Assembly (NCBI RefSeq): GCF_002843385.1
Contig: NZ_MVDE01000015.1
Location: forward strand, 58,787 to 122,786
Reading direction: 5' to 3'
Length of the DNA stretch: 64,000 nt
Origin: Labilibaculum manganireducens
Lineage (GTDB): Bacteria; Bacteroidota; Bacteroidia; Bacteroidales; Marinifilaceae
Below are positions 1 to 8,431 of the stretch, piece by piece. Both the position numbers and the translations under genes were made by a program. Within the stretch, counting starts at the first letter, position 1. Every line of letters begins with the position of its first letter. Under the pieces are notes generated by a model. It was not told the origin of the DNA. It ran no database searches and saw only the letters and a list, made by a program, of their open reading frames with translations.

Positions 1-103
1 CTCTGATTCCCTGTTCGGTCATCTTAATTGGATCTTCTAATTTATCTATAGCGGCATGGGCTTCTGCTTTACCCACATTGAATAATCTACTAAAAACTCC
101 CAT
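1..103 (-). CDS. PspA/IM30-like phage shock protein A family, N-terminal part only
   Basis: The reading frame starts at an ATG on the minus strand (position 103) and runs off the left edge, so only about 34 residues are visible. They begin MGVFSRLF and continue with an amphipathic stretch followed by DKLEDPIKM. This resembles the membrane-binding N-terminal helix of PspA/Vipp1/IM30 proteins, where a 'G-[IV]-[FL]-x-R' start and an 'EDP' motif are typical. Such proteins form peripheral membrane coats that repair stressed inner membrane. It lies 20 bp behind a YbjN-like gene on the same strand, so the two may be co-transcribed. The call rests on a short N-terminus only. Confidence 0.6.
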   Translation of the reverse strand, partial: MGVFSRLFNVGKAEAHAAIDKLEDPIKMTEQGIR

Positions 104-123
104 TTGTATATTGATTTATTAGG

Positions 124-519
124 TTACAATTTTGAATATGAAATAATCTCTTCTGAGTACTCACTTAATAACATTTCCAATGAGTTAAGTGTTGCCTCTA
201 ATTCATTCTGATCTAAATTCTCTAACTGAAGAGTATCTCTAAAAAGAACTTTTTTTCCTGACCCGTCGAGAACAAATGCACCATGAATAATTTCTCTGTT
301 CTTTTTCAGTAAAGCCTTATAAATTTCGGGGTTATCATCTGTCAGCTCAAACAATACACCTTCAACAACCAAAATCGGGTCTTCACAATCAACAATCAGA
401 TTTGCAATTCCACCTTCCGGATTTTCAACCACAAACAGCTCTTCTGTCTTATCTTCTTTAATAATATTGAATTCTAAATTCAACAGGTAATCTTTTACCT
501 TGTTATAATATGTGCTCAT
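124..519 (-). CDS. YbjN / Tir-chaperone-like small acidic protein
   Basis: 131 residues, acidic, no signal peptide or membrane segment. The pattern is that of the YbjN/type III chaperone-like fold: an N-terminal helix (YYNKVKDYLLNLEF), paired beta strands with a central 'FVVENPEGGIANLIVDCED' block near residues 29-47, and a C-terminal helix ending in an acidic tail. Proteins of this fold are usually small binding partners of other proteins; no enzymatic residues are expected. The gene directly precedes the PspA-like gene in the transcription direction (20 bp gap), so a role in envelope stress together with PspA is a reasonable inference but is not shown. The fold assignment is from pattern memory. 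Confidence 0.55.
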   Translation of the reverse strand: MSTYYNKVKDYLLNLEFNIIKEDKTEELFVVENPEGGIANLIVDCEDPILVVEGVLFELTDDNPEIYKALLKKNREIIHGAFVLDGSGKKVLFRDTLQLENLDQNELEATLNSLEMLLSEYSEEIISYSKL

Positions 520-969
520 TTTTCTGTGCTTTTAAATTTCTGATTAAAATTAAAACAAATAATTAACCTAATAAAATATTTACCATCATTGGCCACATCT
601 CTGGATTTTTTGCTTTGAGTTTGAAATTACTAAATATGAGAGTCTCTTCCCTCATTTTATCGGGAGAATCTTCATTTTATTCGATAAATGGAAGTTTTTA
701 CATGTTTTTCTGTTCTCAACTTAGTTTAGCTAATTTTCAACCATTCCCGGTACTTCAAAAATTCAGAAAACAAAAAGATTCAAAACTCTTTTAAATTTAC
801 AGTAAATGTACTTTTTATTTCATGCAGATATTTATATATTTAGGTTCGTCAAAAAATTAACCATTTATAATTAATAGCTACCGACTTGCTTACTTGTTCA
901 AAACCAATTAAAACAATAAACACAGATCAATAGCAGGTCTTTTCCAAGCCTAACAAAAAATTAGTAATA
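520..969. other. Intergenic gap between the divergent YbjN-like and sucC genes
   Basis: 450 bp, AT-rich, with no ORF or clear hairpin. It must hold the divergent promoters of the YbjN/pspA pair and sucCD. A sequence resembling the Bacteroidota -7 element (TATATTTA) lies near 833-841 but has no convincing -33 partner, so no promoter is called. Confidence 0.5.
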
Positions 970-2139
970 ATGAAGATTCACGAATATCAAGCAAAGGAAA
1001 TTTTACGGTCGTTTGGTGTACCTGTTCCCGAAAGCAAGATTGCTTTTTCGGTTCAGGAAGCTGAAAAAGCAGCTGCCGAAATTGGTCTGCCCGTAGTTGT
1101 AAAAGCCCAAATCCACGCAGGTGGAAGAGGAAAAGGCGGAGGTGTTAAATTTGCACCTACCGCTCAGGATGTAACTCGTTACGCAAACGATATTTTGGGG
1201 ATGACTCTAATAACTCACCAAACTGGTCCGGAAGGAAATTTGGTGAAGAAAGTTTTAATAGAAGCCGCTTCGAATATTGATCGTGAGTTGTATGCCGGAA
1301 TTGTAATGGATCGTGCGACCTCAAAAGTTACCTTTATGGTATCAACCGAAGGGGGAATGGAAATCGAAAAAGTTGCAGAAGAAACTCCTGAGAAAATTGT
1401 AAAAGTTGCCGTTGATACCGCTGTCGGTTTACAAGCATTTCAAGCCAGACAAATGGCATTTTCTCTCGGCTTAACCGGAGATGCTTTTAAAAATGGGGTT
1501 AAATTCCTGATGGCTCTTTACAACGCATATGTAGGTACTGATGCTTCAATTTTTGAAATCAACCCATTGGTAGTAACCAAAGAAGGTTATGTAATTGCCT
1601 TGGATGCAAAAGCTAATTTTGATGATAATGCATTGTATCGTCATAAAGACATTACTGCTCTTCGCGATTTAGATGAAGAGGAGCCTTTGGAAATAGAAGC
1701 AGGCAGATCAGGCTTAAATTACATTAAACTGGATGGAAATATTGGATGTATGGTAAACGGCGCAGGACTGGCAATGGGAACCATGGATATTATCAAACTA
1801 ACAGGTGGTGAACCGGCTAACTTTCTTGATGTTGGAGGAGGGGCTTCGGCTGAAACTGTTGAGAAAGGTTTTAGAATAATTCTTTCGGATGGCAGCGTTA
1901 AAGCGGTTCTGATAAATATTTTTGGTGGAATTGTTCGTTGTGACCGCGTTGCAAAAGGAGTTATTGAAGCCATTAAAAATATCGATACGAAAGTGCCAAT
2001 TGTGGTTCGCCTGCAGGGAACCAATGCTGAAGAAGGTAAAAAGCTTTTGGAAGAATCAGGAATGAATATTATTGCAGCCACAGAATTGAAAGATGCGGCC
2101 GAAAAAGTAGTAGCCACCCTTAAAACAATTGAAGCATAA
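970..2139 (+). CDS. sucC: Succinate-CoA ligase (ADP-forming), beta subunit
   Basis: 389 residues, the usual length for SucC. The TCA-cycle enzyme interconverts succinyl-CoA and succinate with substrate-level phosphorylation in the cytosol. The N-terminus [13 protein letters not shown] is characteristic. The ATP-grasp domain carries the glycine-rich loop [14 protein letters not shown] near residues 47-60 and the metal/nucleotide segment 'FEINPLVV' near residues 196-203. The C-terminal CoA-ligase domain includes '[15 protein letters not shown]' and 'NFLDVGGGA'. The stop codon overlaps the sucD start by one base (TAATG), so translation is probably coupled. Confidence 0.97.
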   Translation: MKIHEYQAKEILRSFGVPVPESKIAFSVQEAEKAAAEIGLPVVVKAQIHAGGRGKGGGVKFAPTAQDVTRYANDILGMTLITHQTGPEGNLVKKVLIEAASNIDRELYAGIVMDRATSKVTFMVSTEGGMEIEKVAEETPEKIVKVAVDTAVGLQAFQARQMAFSLGLTGDAFKNGVKFLMALYNAYVGTDASIFEINPLVVTKEGYVIALDAKANFDDNALYRHKDITALRDLDEEEPLEIEAGRSGLNYIKLDGNIGCMVNGAGLAMGTMDIIKLTGGEPANFLDVGGGASAETVEKGFRIILSDGSVKAVLINIFGGIVRCDRVAKGVIEAIKNIDTKVPIVVRLQGTNAEEGKKLLEESGMNIIAATELKDAAEKVVATLKTIEA

Positions 2140-3017
2140 TGAGTGTATTAGTTAATAAAAATACTAAACTGGTGGTTCAGGGAATCACTGGTTCCGAAGG
2201 GGCTTTCCATACCCAGCAAATGATAGAATACGGAACAAATGTAGTTGCCGGTGTTACTCCTGGCAAAGGCGGTCAGCTCTTCATGGATAAAATTCCGATT
2301 CACAACACCATGAGAGGTGCTGTAGCAAAAACCGGTGCAAATGCATCTGTAATTTTTGTTCCGCCACCATTTGCAGCCGATGCAATTATGGAGGCTGCAG
2401 AAGCAGGGGTTTCTTTAGTTGTTTGTATTACCGAAGGCATTCCTACCATGGATATGCTAAAAGTTCATGAGTATCTTAAAAAATACCCAAAAACAACATT
2501 GATTGGCCCCAACTGTCCGGGAGTTATCACACCGGGTGAAGCTAAAATCGGAATCATGCCGGGATTTATTCACAAACCAGGTACAATTGGTATTATTTCC
2601 CGTTCAGGAACGTTAACCTACGAAGCAGTTCATCAGTTGTGCGAAGCCGGATTGGGTCAATCAACAGCTATTGGTATTGGCGGCGATCCAATTATAGGAA
2701 CCAAGCACATTGATGCAGTAAAGCTTTTAAATGAAGATCCTAAAACCGAAGCCATTGTTTTAATTGGCGAAATTGGCGGATCGGATGAAGAAGATGCTGC
2801 TGCTTACATCGCAAAACATGTAGACAAGCCGGTTGTTGCATTTATCGCAGGTCAAACTGCGCCTCCAGGCAAACGAATGGGTCATGCCGGCGCTATTATT
2901 GCCGGTGGCAAAGGAACTGCTGATGAAAAAATGAAAGCCTTGGCTGCCGCCGGAATTCATGTTGTGAAATCTCCTGCGGATATTGGTAAGAAAATGAAAG
3001 AAGTTTTAGGTAAATAG
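2139..3017 (+). CDS. sucD: Succinate-CoA ligase, alpha subunit
   Basis: 292 residues, standard SucD length. It binds CoA through the N-terminal Rossmann domain ([14 protein letters not shown] near residues 15-28) and carries the histidine that is phosphorylated during catalysis; that residue is His249 in the block [18 protein letters not shown]. The family motif '[12 protein letters not shown]' is also present. It forms the heterodimer or heterotetramer with SucC encoded directly upstream with a one-base overlap. A strong hairpin terminator follows within 25 bp, so sucCD is a two-gene operon. Confidence 0.97.
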   Translation: MSVLVNKNTKLVVQGITGSEGAFHTQQMIEYGTNVVAGVTPGKGGQLFMDKIPIHNTMRGAVAKTGANASVIFVPPPFAADAIMEAAEAGVSLVVCITEGIPTMDMLKVHEYLKKYPKTTLIGPNCPGVITPGEAKIGIMPGFIHKPGTIGIISRSGTLTYEAVHQLCEAGLGQSTAIGIGGDPIIGTKHIDAVKLLNEDPKTEAIVLIGEIGGSDEEDAAAYIAKHVDKPVVAFIAGQTAPPGKRMGHAGAIIAGGKGTADEKMKALAAAGIHVVKSPADIGKKMKEVLGK

Positions 3018-3038
3018 GAGCTTCACAAACATAAAAAG

Positions 3039-3071
3039 AGCTTGATTCACATTTGAATCAAGCTTTTTTTT
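3039..3071. terminator. Bidirectional hairpin terminator between sucD and the converging Fic gene
   Basis: Perfect 10-bp stem (AGCTTGATTC / GAATCAAGCT) with a six-base loop, followed by eight T's on the plus strand. An A-run on the left side gives a U-run when read from the minus strand. It serves sucCD and the Fic gene ending at 3088. Confidence 0.85.
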
Positions 3072-3087
3072 ATATCATCTATATTTA

Positions 3088-4242
3088 CTACAACTCAAAC
3101 AAATTTAGATATTCCCACAAATAGAAAACCCTGTTTCTGCGGGCACCGGCATACTCTTTAAGAATGTTATGTGTTTCAAACTCTTTTACCAGTAAGTTTG
3201 CCGATTGAAAACTCAATTGCAATTTTTCCTTCACATCACTAACAGACATAAATGGGTTCGAATAAAACTCTGAAAGCAACTGTTTAGCAGATTGCTTTCT
3301 TTTTTTACTCATTTTTTCTTCAATAATTGACTCGTAATACTTAGTAAGACCTTCAACATTTCCCAGAAGATTCTTACTATGCAAAGCTGTTTCCTTTACT
3401 CCGGTAAGTACAAATTTAATCCATTGCTCAATATCATTTTTTGAACGTATTAGATTCAAACGGTGGTAATATTCCAAACGATTCTTTTCAAAGAAAATGG
3501 ATAGACAGAAAATTGGACGGGCCACAAATTTTAAGCTTATAATCTCAAACAAAATTAAAATACGGGCAGTTCTTCCATTTCCATCCAAAAAAGGCAGAAT
3601 ATTTTCAAATTGATACAAAGAAATAGCCATTTTAATGAGTTGTGGTAATTCCAAATCGTCATTTCTCCAGAATTTTTTACCATCATTAATTAATATTTTC
3701 AATTCATGTTTATTGGGTGGCGAATAATTCGACTCCTCTTCAAAAGGATTTTCATGAGCATGAAAAAACGATCTTAACTTTCCCCCAAATTCTTCTTTGG
3801 AAGGAAGATCGGAACACAGGATTTTATGCGCCTCTTTCACCAAACGAACTGACAATGGAAACTTTTGCAGTTCATTTACTCCCCAATGTATCGCCTTAAT
3901 ATGATTTGCTATCTCTTTTTGTGCATACTGACTTTTAAACGATTGAGAAACATCAGGAACGAAAGCTTGATACAGGTCACTTTTATTTCCCTCAATTAAA
4001 TTTGATGCAATAACTTCCTGAGCTATAAATAAAGGAATATGATTATCGATTCCGGGGAAAAATTTAGAATAGGCATTTAGCTCCCCCAATTCAAGCATGG
4101 CAGACTCTAAAAGTATATTTATTTGTTTGTCGTTCCATTCAAACGAACGGTTAATTAAAGAGGGCGTAACGCTTTTGTAGCCTTCCTTAAAACTTTGATA
4201 AACAAAATCTCCTCCGTTTTTTTTATTCAGCTTAACGCTCAT
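3088..4242 (-). CDS. Fic-domain protein with the catalytic His replaced by Leu
   Basis: 384 residues, with the N-terminal Fic_N-like region, Fic core and C-terminal winged helix typical of the long class of Fic proteins. Fic enzymes transfer AMP or other phosphorylated groups to a hydroxyl of target proteins, using the His of HPFx[DN]GNGRxxR. Here the motif reads LPFLDGNGRTAR at residues 216-227: the codon for the His is CTG (Leu). An inhibitory-helix motif SNLIEG is present upstream. The rest of the motif, including both Arg positions and the anion-binding GNG, is intact, and the frame has no stops over its full length. The protein may therefore be a non-AMPylating Fic or a decaying copy. 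The C-terminal wHTH suggests DNA binding or self-regulation. Two intact Fic genes lie elsewhere in this window. Confidence 0.85.
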   Translation of the reverse strand: MSVKLNKKNGGDFVYQSFKEGYKSVTPSLINRSFEWNDKQINILLESAMLELGELNAYSKFFPGIDNHIPLFIAQEVIASNLIEGNKSDLYQAFVPDVSQSFKSQYAQKEIANHIKAIHWGVNELQKFPLSVRLVKEAHKILCSDLPSKEEFGGKLRSFFHAHENPFEEESNYSPPNKHELKILINDGKKFWRNDDLELPQLIKMAISLYQFENILPFLDGNGRTARILILFEIISLKFVARPIFCLSIFFEKNRLEYYHRLNLIRSKNDIEQWIKFVLTGVKETALHSKNLLGNVEGLTKYYESIIEEKMSKKRKQSAKQLLSEFYSNPFMSVSDVKEKLQLSFQSANLLVKEFETHNILKEYAGARRNRVFYLWEYLNLFEL

Positions 4243-4463
4243 ATAATTGAATAAGGAATTATTATTCAGGCTAAAAGTATTAATAATTTAATAAAAACTA
4301 ATACAAGAAGCAAAACCATGCATCTTACTTATAAATTTAGATACATCTATACATGCCATTTTCAAAGGGATACACAAGATTTATTCTCTCGGTGTTTTGA
4401 TATTTTACTTGCAATACCTATAATTTGGATTATATTTCCCACGAATTAATTAATCATCTACTT

Positions 4464-5684
4464 ATGATAAGAAAAATATGTTTAGCCATTGCGATAATTG
4501 TTATGGCTGTTAATGTAAAGGCTGAAGGTTACGCTGTTAACGTTCAAGGGAATAAGCAAACTGGTATGGGGCATGTGGGTACTGCATTAAATTTTGATGC
4601 AAGTAGTATGCAATGGAATCCAGGAGCTTTAGCTGCACTAGATCAAAAATATAGTTTCTCCGTAGGAGGGTTTGCAACCATAATTAAAACTGAGTTCACA
4701 GGCGCTTTAGGGAAAGAAAAAACAGATAACCCAACAGGAACTCCATTCTATTTGTATGGATCGATGAAAGTAAATAAAAAACTTGCAATTGGTTTGGGTG
4801 TTTATACTCCTTTTGGAAATAAGGTAGATTGGGGTAAAACATGGTCTGGAAAATATTTGATTCAAGACATTGAATTGAAAGCAATTTATATTCAGCCTAC
4901 CGTATCCTACCAACTTGCTGATTGGATTAGTGTTGGAGCCGGACTAAATATTGTTTATGGTGAATTTAGTTTAAACAAAGCTTTACCAACGGGGGGAGCA
5001 ACAGACAATGTAAATCTATCAGGGAACACTATTAAATATGGATATAACTTAGGTGTCTTCCTTCAACCAACAGAAAAATTAAATATTGGTCTTTCCTATC
5101 GTTCACAAGTTGATATAGAATTAGACTACAGCGAAGGTGATGTTGATTTCACTATTGCAAATCCTGCTGTAGCTCCTGCTTTCCCAGACGGAGGTGTTGC
5201 TGCAACTCTTCCACTACCTGCTAGTTTTAATATTGGTTTAGCTTACAAAATTGACGAGAAATGGTTAGTTTCGGCTGATGTAAATTTCGTACAGTGGGAT
5301 AAATACAAATCTCTGGATTTTGATTTCGAAACAAATACTCCCGCTTTAACCGACTCTGAAAGTAAACGAAACTGGAGTAACACCCAGACCTACAGAATTG
5401 GAGCACAGTATTCTGCCAATGAAAAATTAGACATTCGTGCCGGTTTCTATTATGATGAAACTCCTACAAACAAAAAGTTTTACACACCAGAAACTCCAGG
5501 AGCTAATAAAATTGGTATCTCAGCAGGTTTCTCTTACATGCTGACCGATAAATTAAGCCTTGATGCTTCTTTATTGTACATCGAAGGTGAGAAAACCACC
5601 GGTACCGACCCAAGTGGTAGTTTCACAGGAGCTTACAAAAACACTGGTTTTTTACCAGGAATTGGAATCACCTACAACTTGTAA
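4464..5684 (+). CDS. FadL/OmpP1-family outer-membrane transport protein
   Basis: Predicted outer-membrane beta-barrel for uptake of hydrophobic compounds such as long-chain fatty acids. The start at 4464 (MIRKICLAIAIIVMAVNVKA) gives a clean signal peptide cleaved before EGYAVNVQG. An in-frame ATG 13 codons upstream would put polar residues before the signal and is less likely. The N-terminal 'NVQGNKQTGMGHVGTALNFDASSMQWNPGALA' pattern is the OmpP1/FadL hallmark, in which an Asn-Pro-Ala/Gly segment forms the hatch. Alternating beta strands continue to a C-terminus ending in an aromatic/hydrophobic strand (GIGITYNL). About 407 residues, normal for the family. It has its own terminator and no operon partner, so its substrate cannot be read from context. 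Confidence 0.85.
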   Translation: MIRKICLAIAIIVMAVNVKAEGYAVNVQGNKQTGMGHVGTALNFDASSMQWNPGALAALDQKYSFSVGGFATIIKTEFTGALGKEKTDNPTGTPFYLYGSMKVNKKLAIGLGVYTPFGNKVDWGKTWSGKYLIQDIELKAIYIQPTVSYQLADWISVGAGLNIVYGEFSLNKALPTGGATDNVNLSGNTIKYGYNLGVFLQPTEKLNIGLSYRSQVDIELDYSEGDVDFTIANPAVAPAFPDGGVAATLPLPASFNIGLAYKIDEKWLVSADVNFVQWDKYKSLDFDFETNTPALTDSESKRNWSNTQTYRIGAQYSANEKLDIRAGFYYDETPTNKKFYTPETPGANKIGISAGFSYMLTDKLSLDASLLYIEGEKTTGTDPSGSFTGAYKNTGFLPGIGITYNL

Positions 5685-5711
5685 TTACATACGTATCTCA
5701 TTATATTGAAA

Positions 5712-5739
5712 AGCTTGATCGAAAGATCAGGCTTTTTTT
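5712..5739 (+). terminator. Hairpin terminator behind the FadL-type gene
   Basis: Nine-base stem AGCTTGATC / GATCAGGCT (one G-U pair) with a GAAA tetraloop, followed by seven T's. Confidence 0.85.
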
Positions 5740-5911
5740 CTTCTCTACAACTTAAAGTAATTATTTAAGAGTCTACTCCTAACCCTCTATACATTCGACT
5801 TTGATTAAGATTAATAAATCTTTAGTACAAATTATTGAAACAATTTCTTTATTTTGTACAAGAATGAAATCAATCTAAACTATTGATTCCCGTCACTACA
5901 AATTCATAATT

Positions 5912-7834
5912 ATGAAGCTATTGCATACGACTCTGATTTTTATATTGATCTGTTTTAGTTCTTCAGCCTATTCCGATAAATTTGTTGGTCCTGATCATCA
6001 AGCTGAAAATTCAGTCACACTGCAAATACTTCACTATCTGGATTCATCTGCTTATTTGCGTAATGTATCTTCTGAACAAAGTATAGTGGTTTGCCAAAAA
6101 GCCATATTATTGTCAGAGGAAAGTCAGGATCCCAATCTACTTTCAAAATCGTATAAAACACAAGGGATTAACCATTACTATGCCGGCACATATGATTCAG
6201 CTTTCGTTTATTACGAAAAATCAATTCCTCAGTTCGAAGCGATCAACTCAAAGGTTGATATCGGTAAAGTGCTTGGTAATATAGGCTTACTTTACAGAAA
6301 ACAAGGTAAATATGACAAGGCTTTAGAGTATTATCTTAATAATCTGAAAATATATAAAGAAGCCAATTATGAAGAAGGTCTGGGTAGTGTTTTCAACAAT
6401 CTTGGGAATTTATATTTTGAAACAAATGAATTTAATAAGGCTGAAACCTATTATCAATACGCCCTCCGCAATTTTAAGAAATTTAAGAAAACGAAAGAAA
6501 TCGCAAATGCCTATTGCAATTTAGGCGCTGTCTCTGAGACCAGGAAAGAATTCGCAACAAGTCTCGGTTACTACAACAAATCTTTACACGAGAATTCGAA
6601 AATTGGGAATATTTTATTTGAATCAAAATTGCTTTTTAACATCGGCTTCTTACTTCATTCACAAGCCAAGCTGGATTCTGCCATTATTTATGTACAAAGA
6701 GCAGAAAATATTAGAATAAAAATAGGAGATAAAGACGGAATGGTTAGTGCTAAACTAGAACTTGCCAGAATTTCAATTGACCAGAAAAAGTACACATTAG
6801 CAGAAAAGTACCTACTTGAAGCAGATAAAATTGCAGTAACGAATAGTATGCTCAAATGGAGAGCGGAGATACTCGAATCCTTAACTACAGTCTATCGAAA
6901 AACCGGAAATTACAAGAAAGCCTATCTTCATCAGAATGAAATGATTCAGATATCTGACTCTCTGAACGATATTCAAACAACAAATCGTTTTGCTGAACTT
7001 TCAACAGCATATGAAATCGAAAAAAATCAAAAAGAGCTGGAATTATTGCAGCAGAAAAGTCAAATTCAGAACCTTGAATTAGGCAAGAAAAATGCATGGA
7101 TCATTATTCTAATGATTGTGCTGATATTGGGTGCTGTTGCCATTGTGGTCTCCCTGCGAATTAACCGATTACGGGCAGATCATAAAATTATGGATTTGCG
7201 CCAAAAAGTTCTGTTAACTCAAATGAATCCTCATTTTTTATTCAATTCATTAACAGCAATTCAGAGTTTTATACTCGATAAAAAGAATGAAGAGGCCAAT
7301 AATTACCTTTCCCGATTAGCAAGTTTGGTAAGAGGGATACTGGAAAACTCCAGAGAAGAATTTGTATCACTCAGAACAGAACTCGAAACTTTAAAAGATT
7401 ATATTGGTTTGCAAAAACTACGGTTTGAAAATGAAATAAACTATGAATTTGAAATTGATAAAAATATTGATCAGGATCAGGTACTTGTTCCACCAATGCT
7501 GGCTCAGCCATTTGTAGAAAATGCCTTAATTCATGGTATGTTGAGAACCAATCCTAATGCTCAGATACAAGTGAAGATATCACTAAACAAGAATTTGGAT
7601 TTGCTTCGGTTTCAAATTAAAGACAATGGAATTGGTATTGACGAAGCCAAAAGGAACAGACAGGATAAAAATCATAAATCCATCGCTACGTCAATAGCTC
7701 TTGACCGTGTTAAGATTTACAATTTTAAATCATCTAAAAAAATGCATTTCGAAATAATAGATCTTAACCATCTTGATCAAAATTCTCACGGTACTCAAGT
7801 TTGTTACACAATCCCTTTAAGTATTCAGAATTAA
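5912..7834 (+). CDS. TPR sensor histidine kinase of the LytS/YehU type
   Basis: 640 residues. A signal peptide (MKLLHTTLIFILICFSSSAYS) is followed by a periplasmic region of tetratricopeptide repeats (about residues 60-370; repeated patterns such as 'GNIGLLYRKQGKYDKALEYY' and 'NNLGNLYFETNEFNKAETYY'), a coiled-coil, one membrane helix (about 395-418) and a cytosolic kinase. The kinase is the His_kinase family: the phospho-acceptor is His441 in QMNPHFLFNSL, and the N-box is PFVENALIHGM with Asn537. The G-box is short, as in LytS kinases. These enzymes normally phosphorylate a LytTR response regulator encoded next door; none is present in this window. A degraded second copy of the last 50 or so codons lies at 8221-8382, which suggests that the region behind the gene was rearranged and a partner may have been lost. 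Confidence 0.88.
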   Translation: MKLLHTTLIFILICFSSSAYSDKFVGPDHQAENSVTLQILHYLDSSAYLRNVSSEQSIVVCQKAILLSEESQDPNLLSKSYKTQGINHYYAGTYDSAFVYYEKSIPQFEAINSKVDIGKVLGNIGLLYRKQGKYDKALEYYLNNLKIYKEANYEEGLGSVFNNLGNLYFETNEFNKAETYYQYALRNFKKFKKTKEIANAYCNLGAVSETRKEFATSLGYYNKSLHENSKIGNILFESKLLFNIGFLLHSQAKLDSAIIYVQRAENIRIKIGDKDGMVSAKLELARISIDQKKYTLAEKYLLEADKIAVTNSMLKWRAEILESLTTVYRKTGNYKKAYLHQNEMIQISDSLNDIQTTNRFAELSTAYEIEKNQKELELLQQKSQIQNLELGKKNAWIIILMIVLILGAVAIVVSLRINRLRADHKIMDLRQKVLLTQMNPHFLFNSLTAIQSFILDKKNEEANNYLSRLASLVRGILENSREEFVSLRTELETLKDYIGLQKLRFENEINYEFEIDKNIDQDQVLVPPMLAQPFVENALIHGMLRTNPNAQIQVKISLNKNLDLLRFQIKDNGIGIDEAKRNRQDKNHKSIATSIALDRVKIYNFKSSKKMHFEIIDLNHLDQNSHGTQVCYTIPLSIQN

Positions 7835-7976
7835 TACGGTTTCTACAAATAAAAAAACAAGCCTTACTAGAATACCTAAAAAGGTCTTAAGTGTTTGTAG
7901 CTTTGTGGTTCGGCGGAGCGAAATGGTATTGTTAACCACTAAGATATTTCAAAGTGAAACATTTTGCACAAAAAAA

Positions 7977-8005
7977 AGCCTGATCAAATGATCAGGCTTT
8001 TTTTT
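7977..8005. terminator. Bidirectional hairpin terminator
   Basis: Perfect nine-base stem AGCCTGATC / GATCAGGCT with a four-base loop, A-run on the left and eight T's on the right. It terminates the tiny minus-strand gene at 8019-8138 and would also stop read-through from the kinase. It resembles the FadL-gene terminator at 5712. Confidence 0.8.
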
Positions 8006-8018
8006 CATTTCATTCTAA

Positions 8019-8138
8019 TTACTCAATGATTTCAGTAATTTGTCCTGCACCAACAGTTCTTCCACCTTCTCTCATTTCCCCACCTTTTACTTCACTTAAT
8101 TCTTCCATTGATAATTCTTCAAAATTCTTCATTCTCAT
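8019..8138 (-). CDS. Small peptide: double-glycine leader joined to an EF-Tu-like C-terminal tail
   Basis: Short ORF of 39 codons (or 37 from the internal ATG at 8132). The N-terminal half is a typical bacteriocin/ComC-type leader: MKNFEELSMEELSEV then K-G-G, with acidic and Leu residues spaced as in leaders cut by peptidase-C39 transporters. The remaining 19 residues are E-M followed by REGGRTVGAGQITEIIE, which from memory matches the extreme C-terminus of bacterial EF-Tu ('FAIREGGRTVGAG...'). The stop is at the position where EF-Tu stops, and a strong terminator follows 14 bp later. No full tuf gene, peptidase or modification enzyme is nearby. It may be a real secreted mimic peptide or a chance fusion of a leader with a displaced tuf 3' end. 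Both halves and the intact frame are seen directly; any function is inference. Confidence 0.6.
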   Translation of the reverse strand: MRMKNFEELSMEELSEVKGGEMREGGRTVGAGQITEIIE

Positions 8139-8220
8139 TATTTATTAGTTAAACATCATCAAAAATATGTATTTTAATTTAAAAAAAGTAATTATTTTGG
8201 TGTAATGATATTAAAAGTAA

Positions 8221-8382
8221 AAATCCATAGCGACATCTATAGCTCTTGACCGTGTTAAAATTTATAATTTTAAATCAGCTAAAAAAATGAACTTTGAAAT
8301 TGCTGATTTAAAGAATAACGACCCAAATCAATCTGGAACTCAGGTAACTTATAGCATCCCGATAAATATTTGCAGCAACTAG
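8221..8382 (+). pseudogene. Displaced 3' end of a LytS-type kinase gene
   Basis: An open stretch without a start codon, bounded on the left by an in-frame TAA, reads KSIATSIALDRVKIYNFKS and continues to a stop at 8380-8382. It matches the last 50 or so residues of the kinase ending at 7834, with substitutions such as AKKMNFEIADL for SKKMHFEIIDL. It is a diverged duplicate of the kinase tail, separated from the real one by about 390 bp that include the GG-leader peptide gene. Either it is what remains of a second kinase, or it is the original tail displaced by an insertion that carried its own version. Confidence 0.85.
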
Positions 8383-8431
8383 TTTTTAAGTTGAATTAGC
8401 GTTTTAATGCATTTCAAACTTTAACAGAAAT

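Noticed and set aside
1719..2117. Opposite-strand ORF inside sucC
   Set aside because: Shadow of sucC, no independent features; the same applies to other antisense frames in large genes.
4425..4463. Earlier ATG of the FadL-type gene
   Set aside because: It would place 13 polar residues before the signal peptide.
8019..8070. Truncated tuf gene
   Set aside because: Only the last 17 codons resemble EF-Tu and they are in frame with a start and a complete leader; no further tuf sequence lies upstream.
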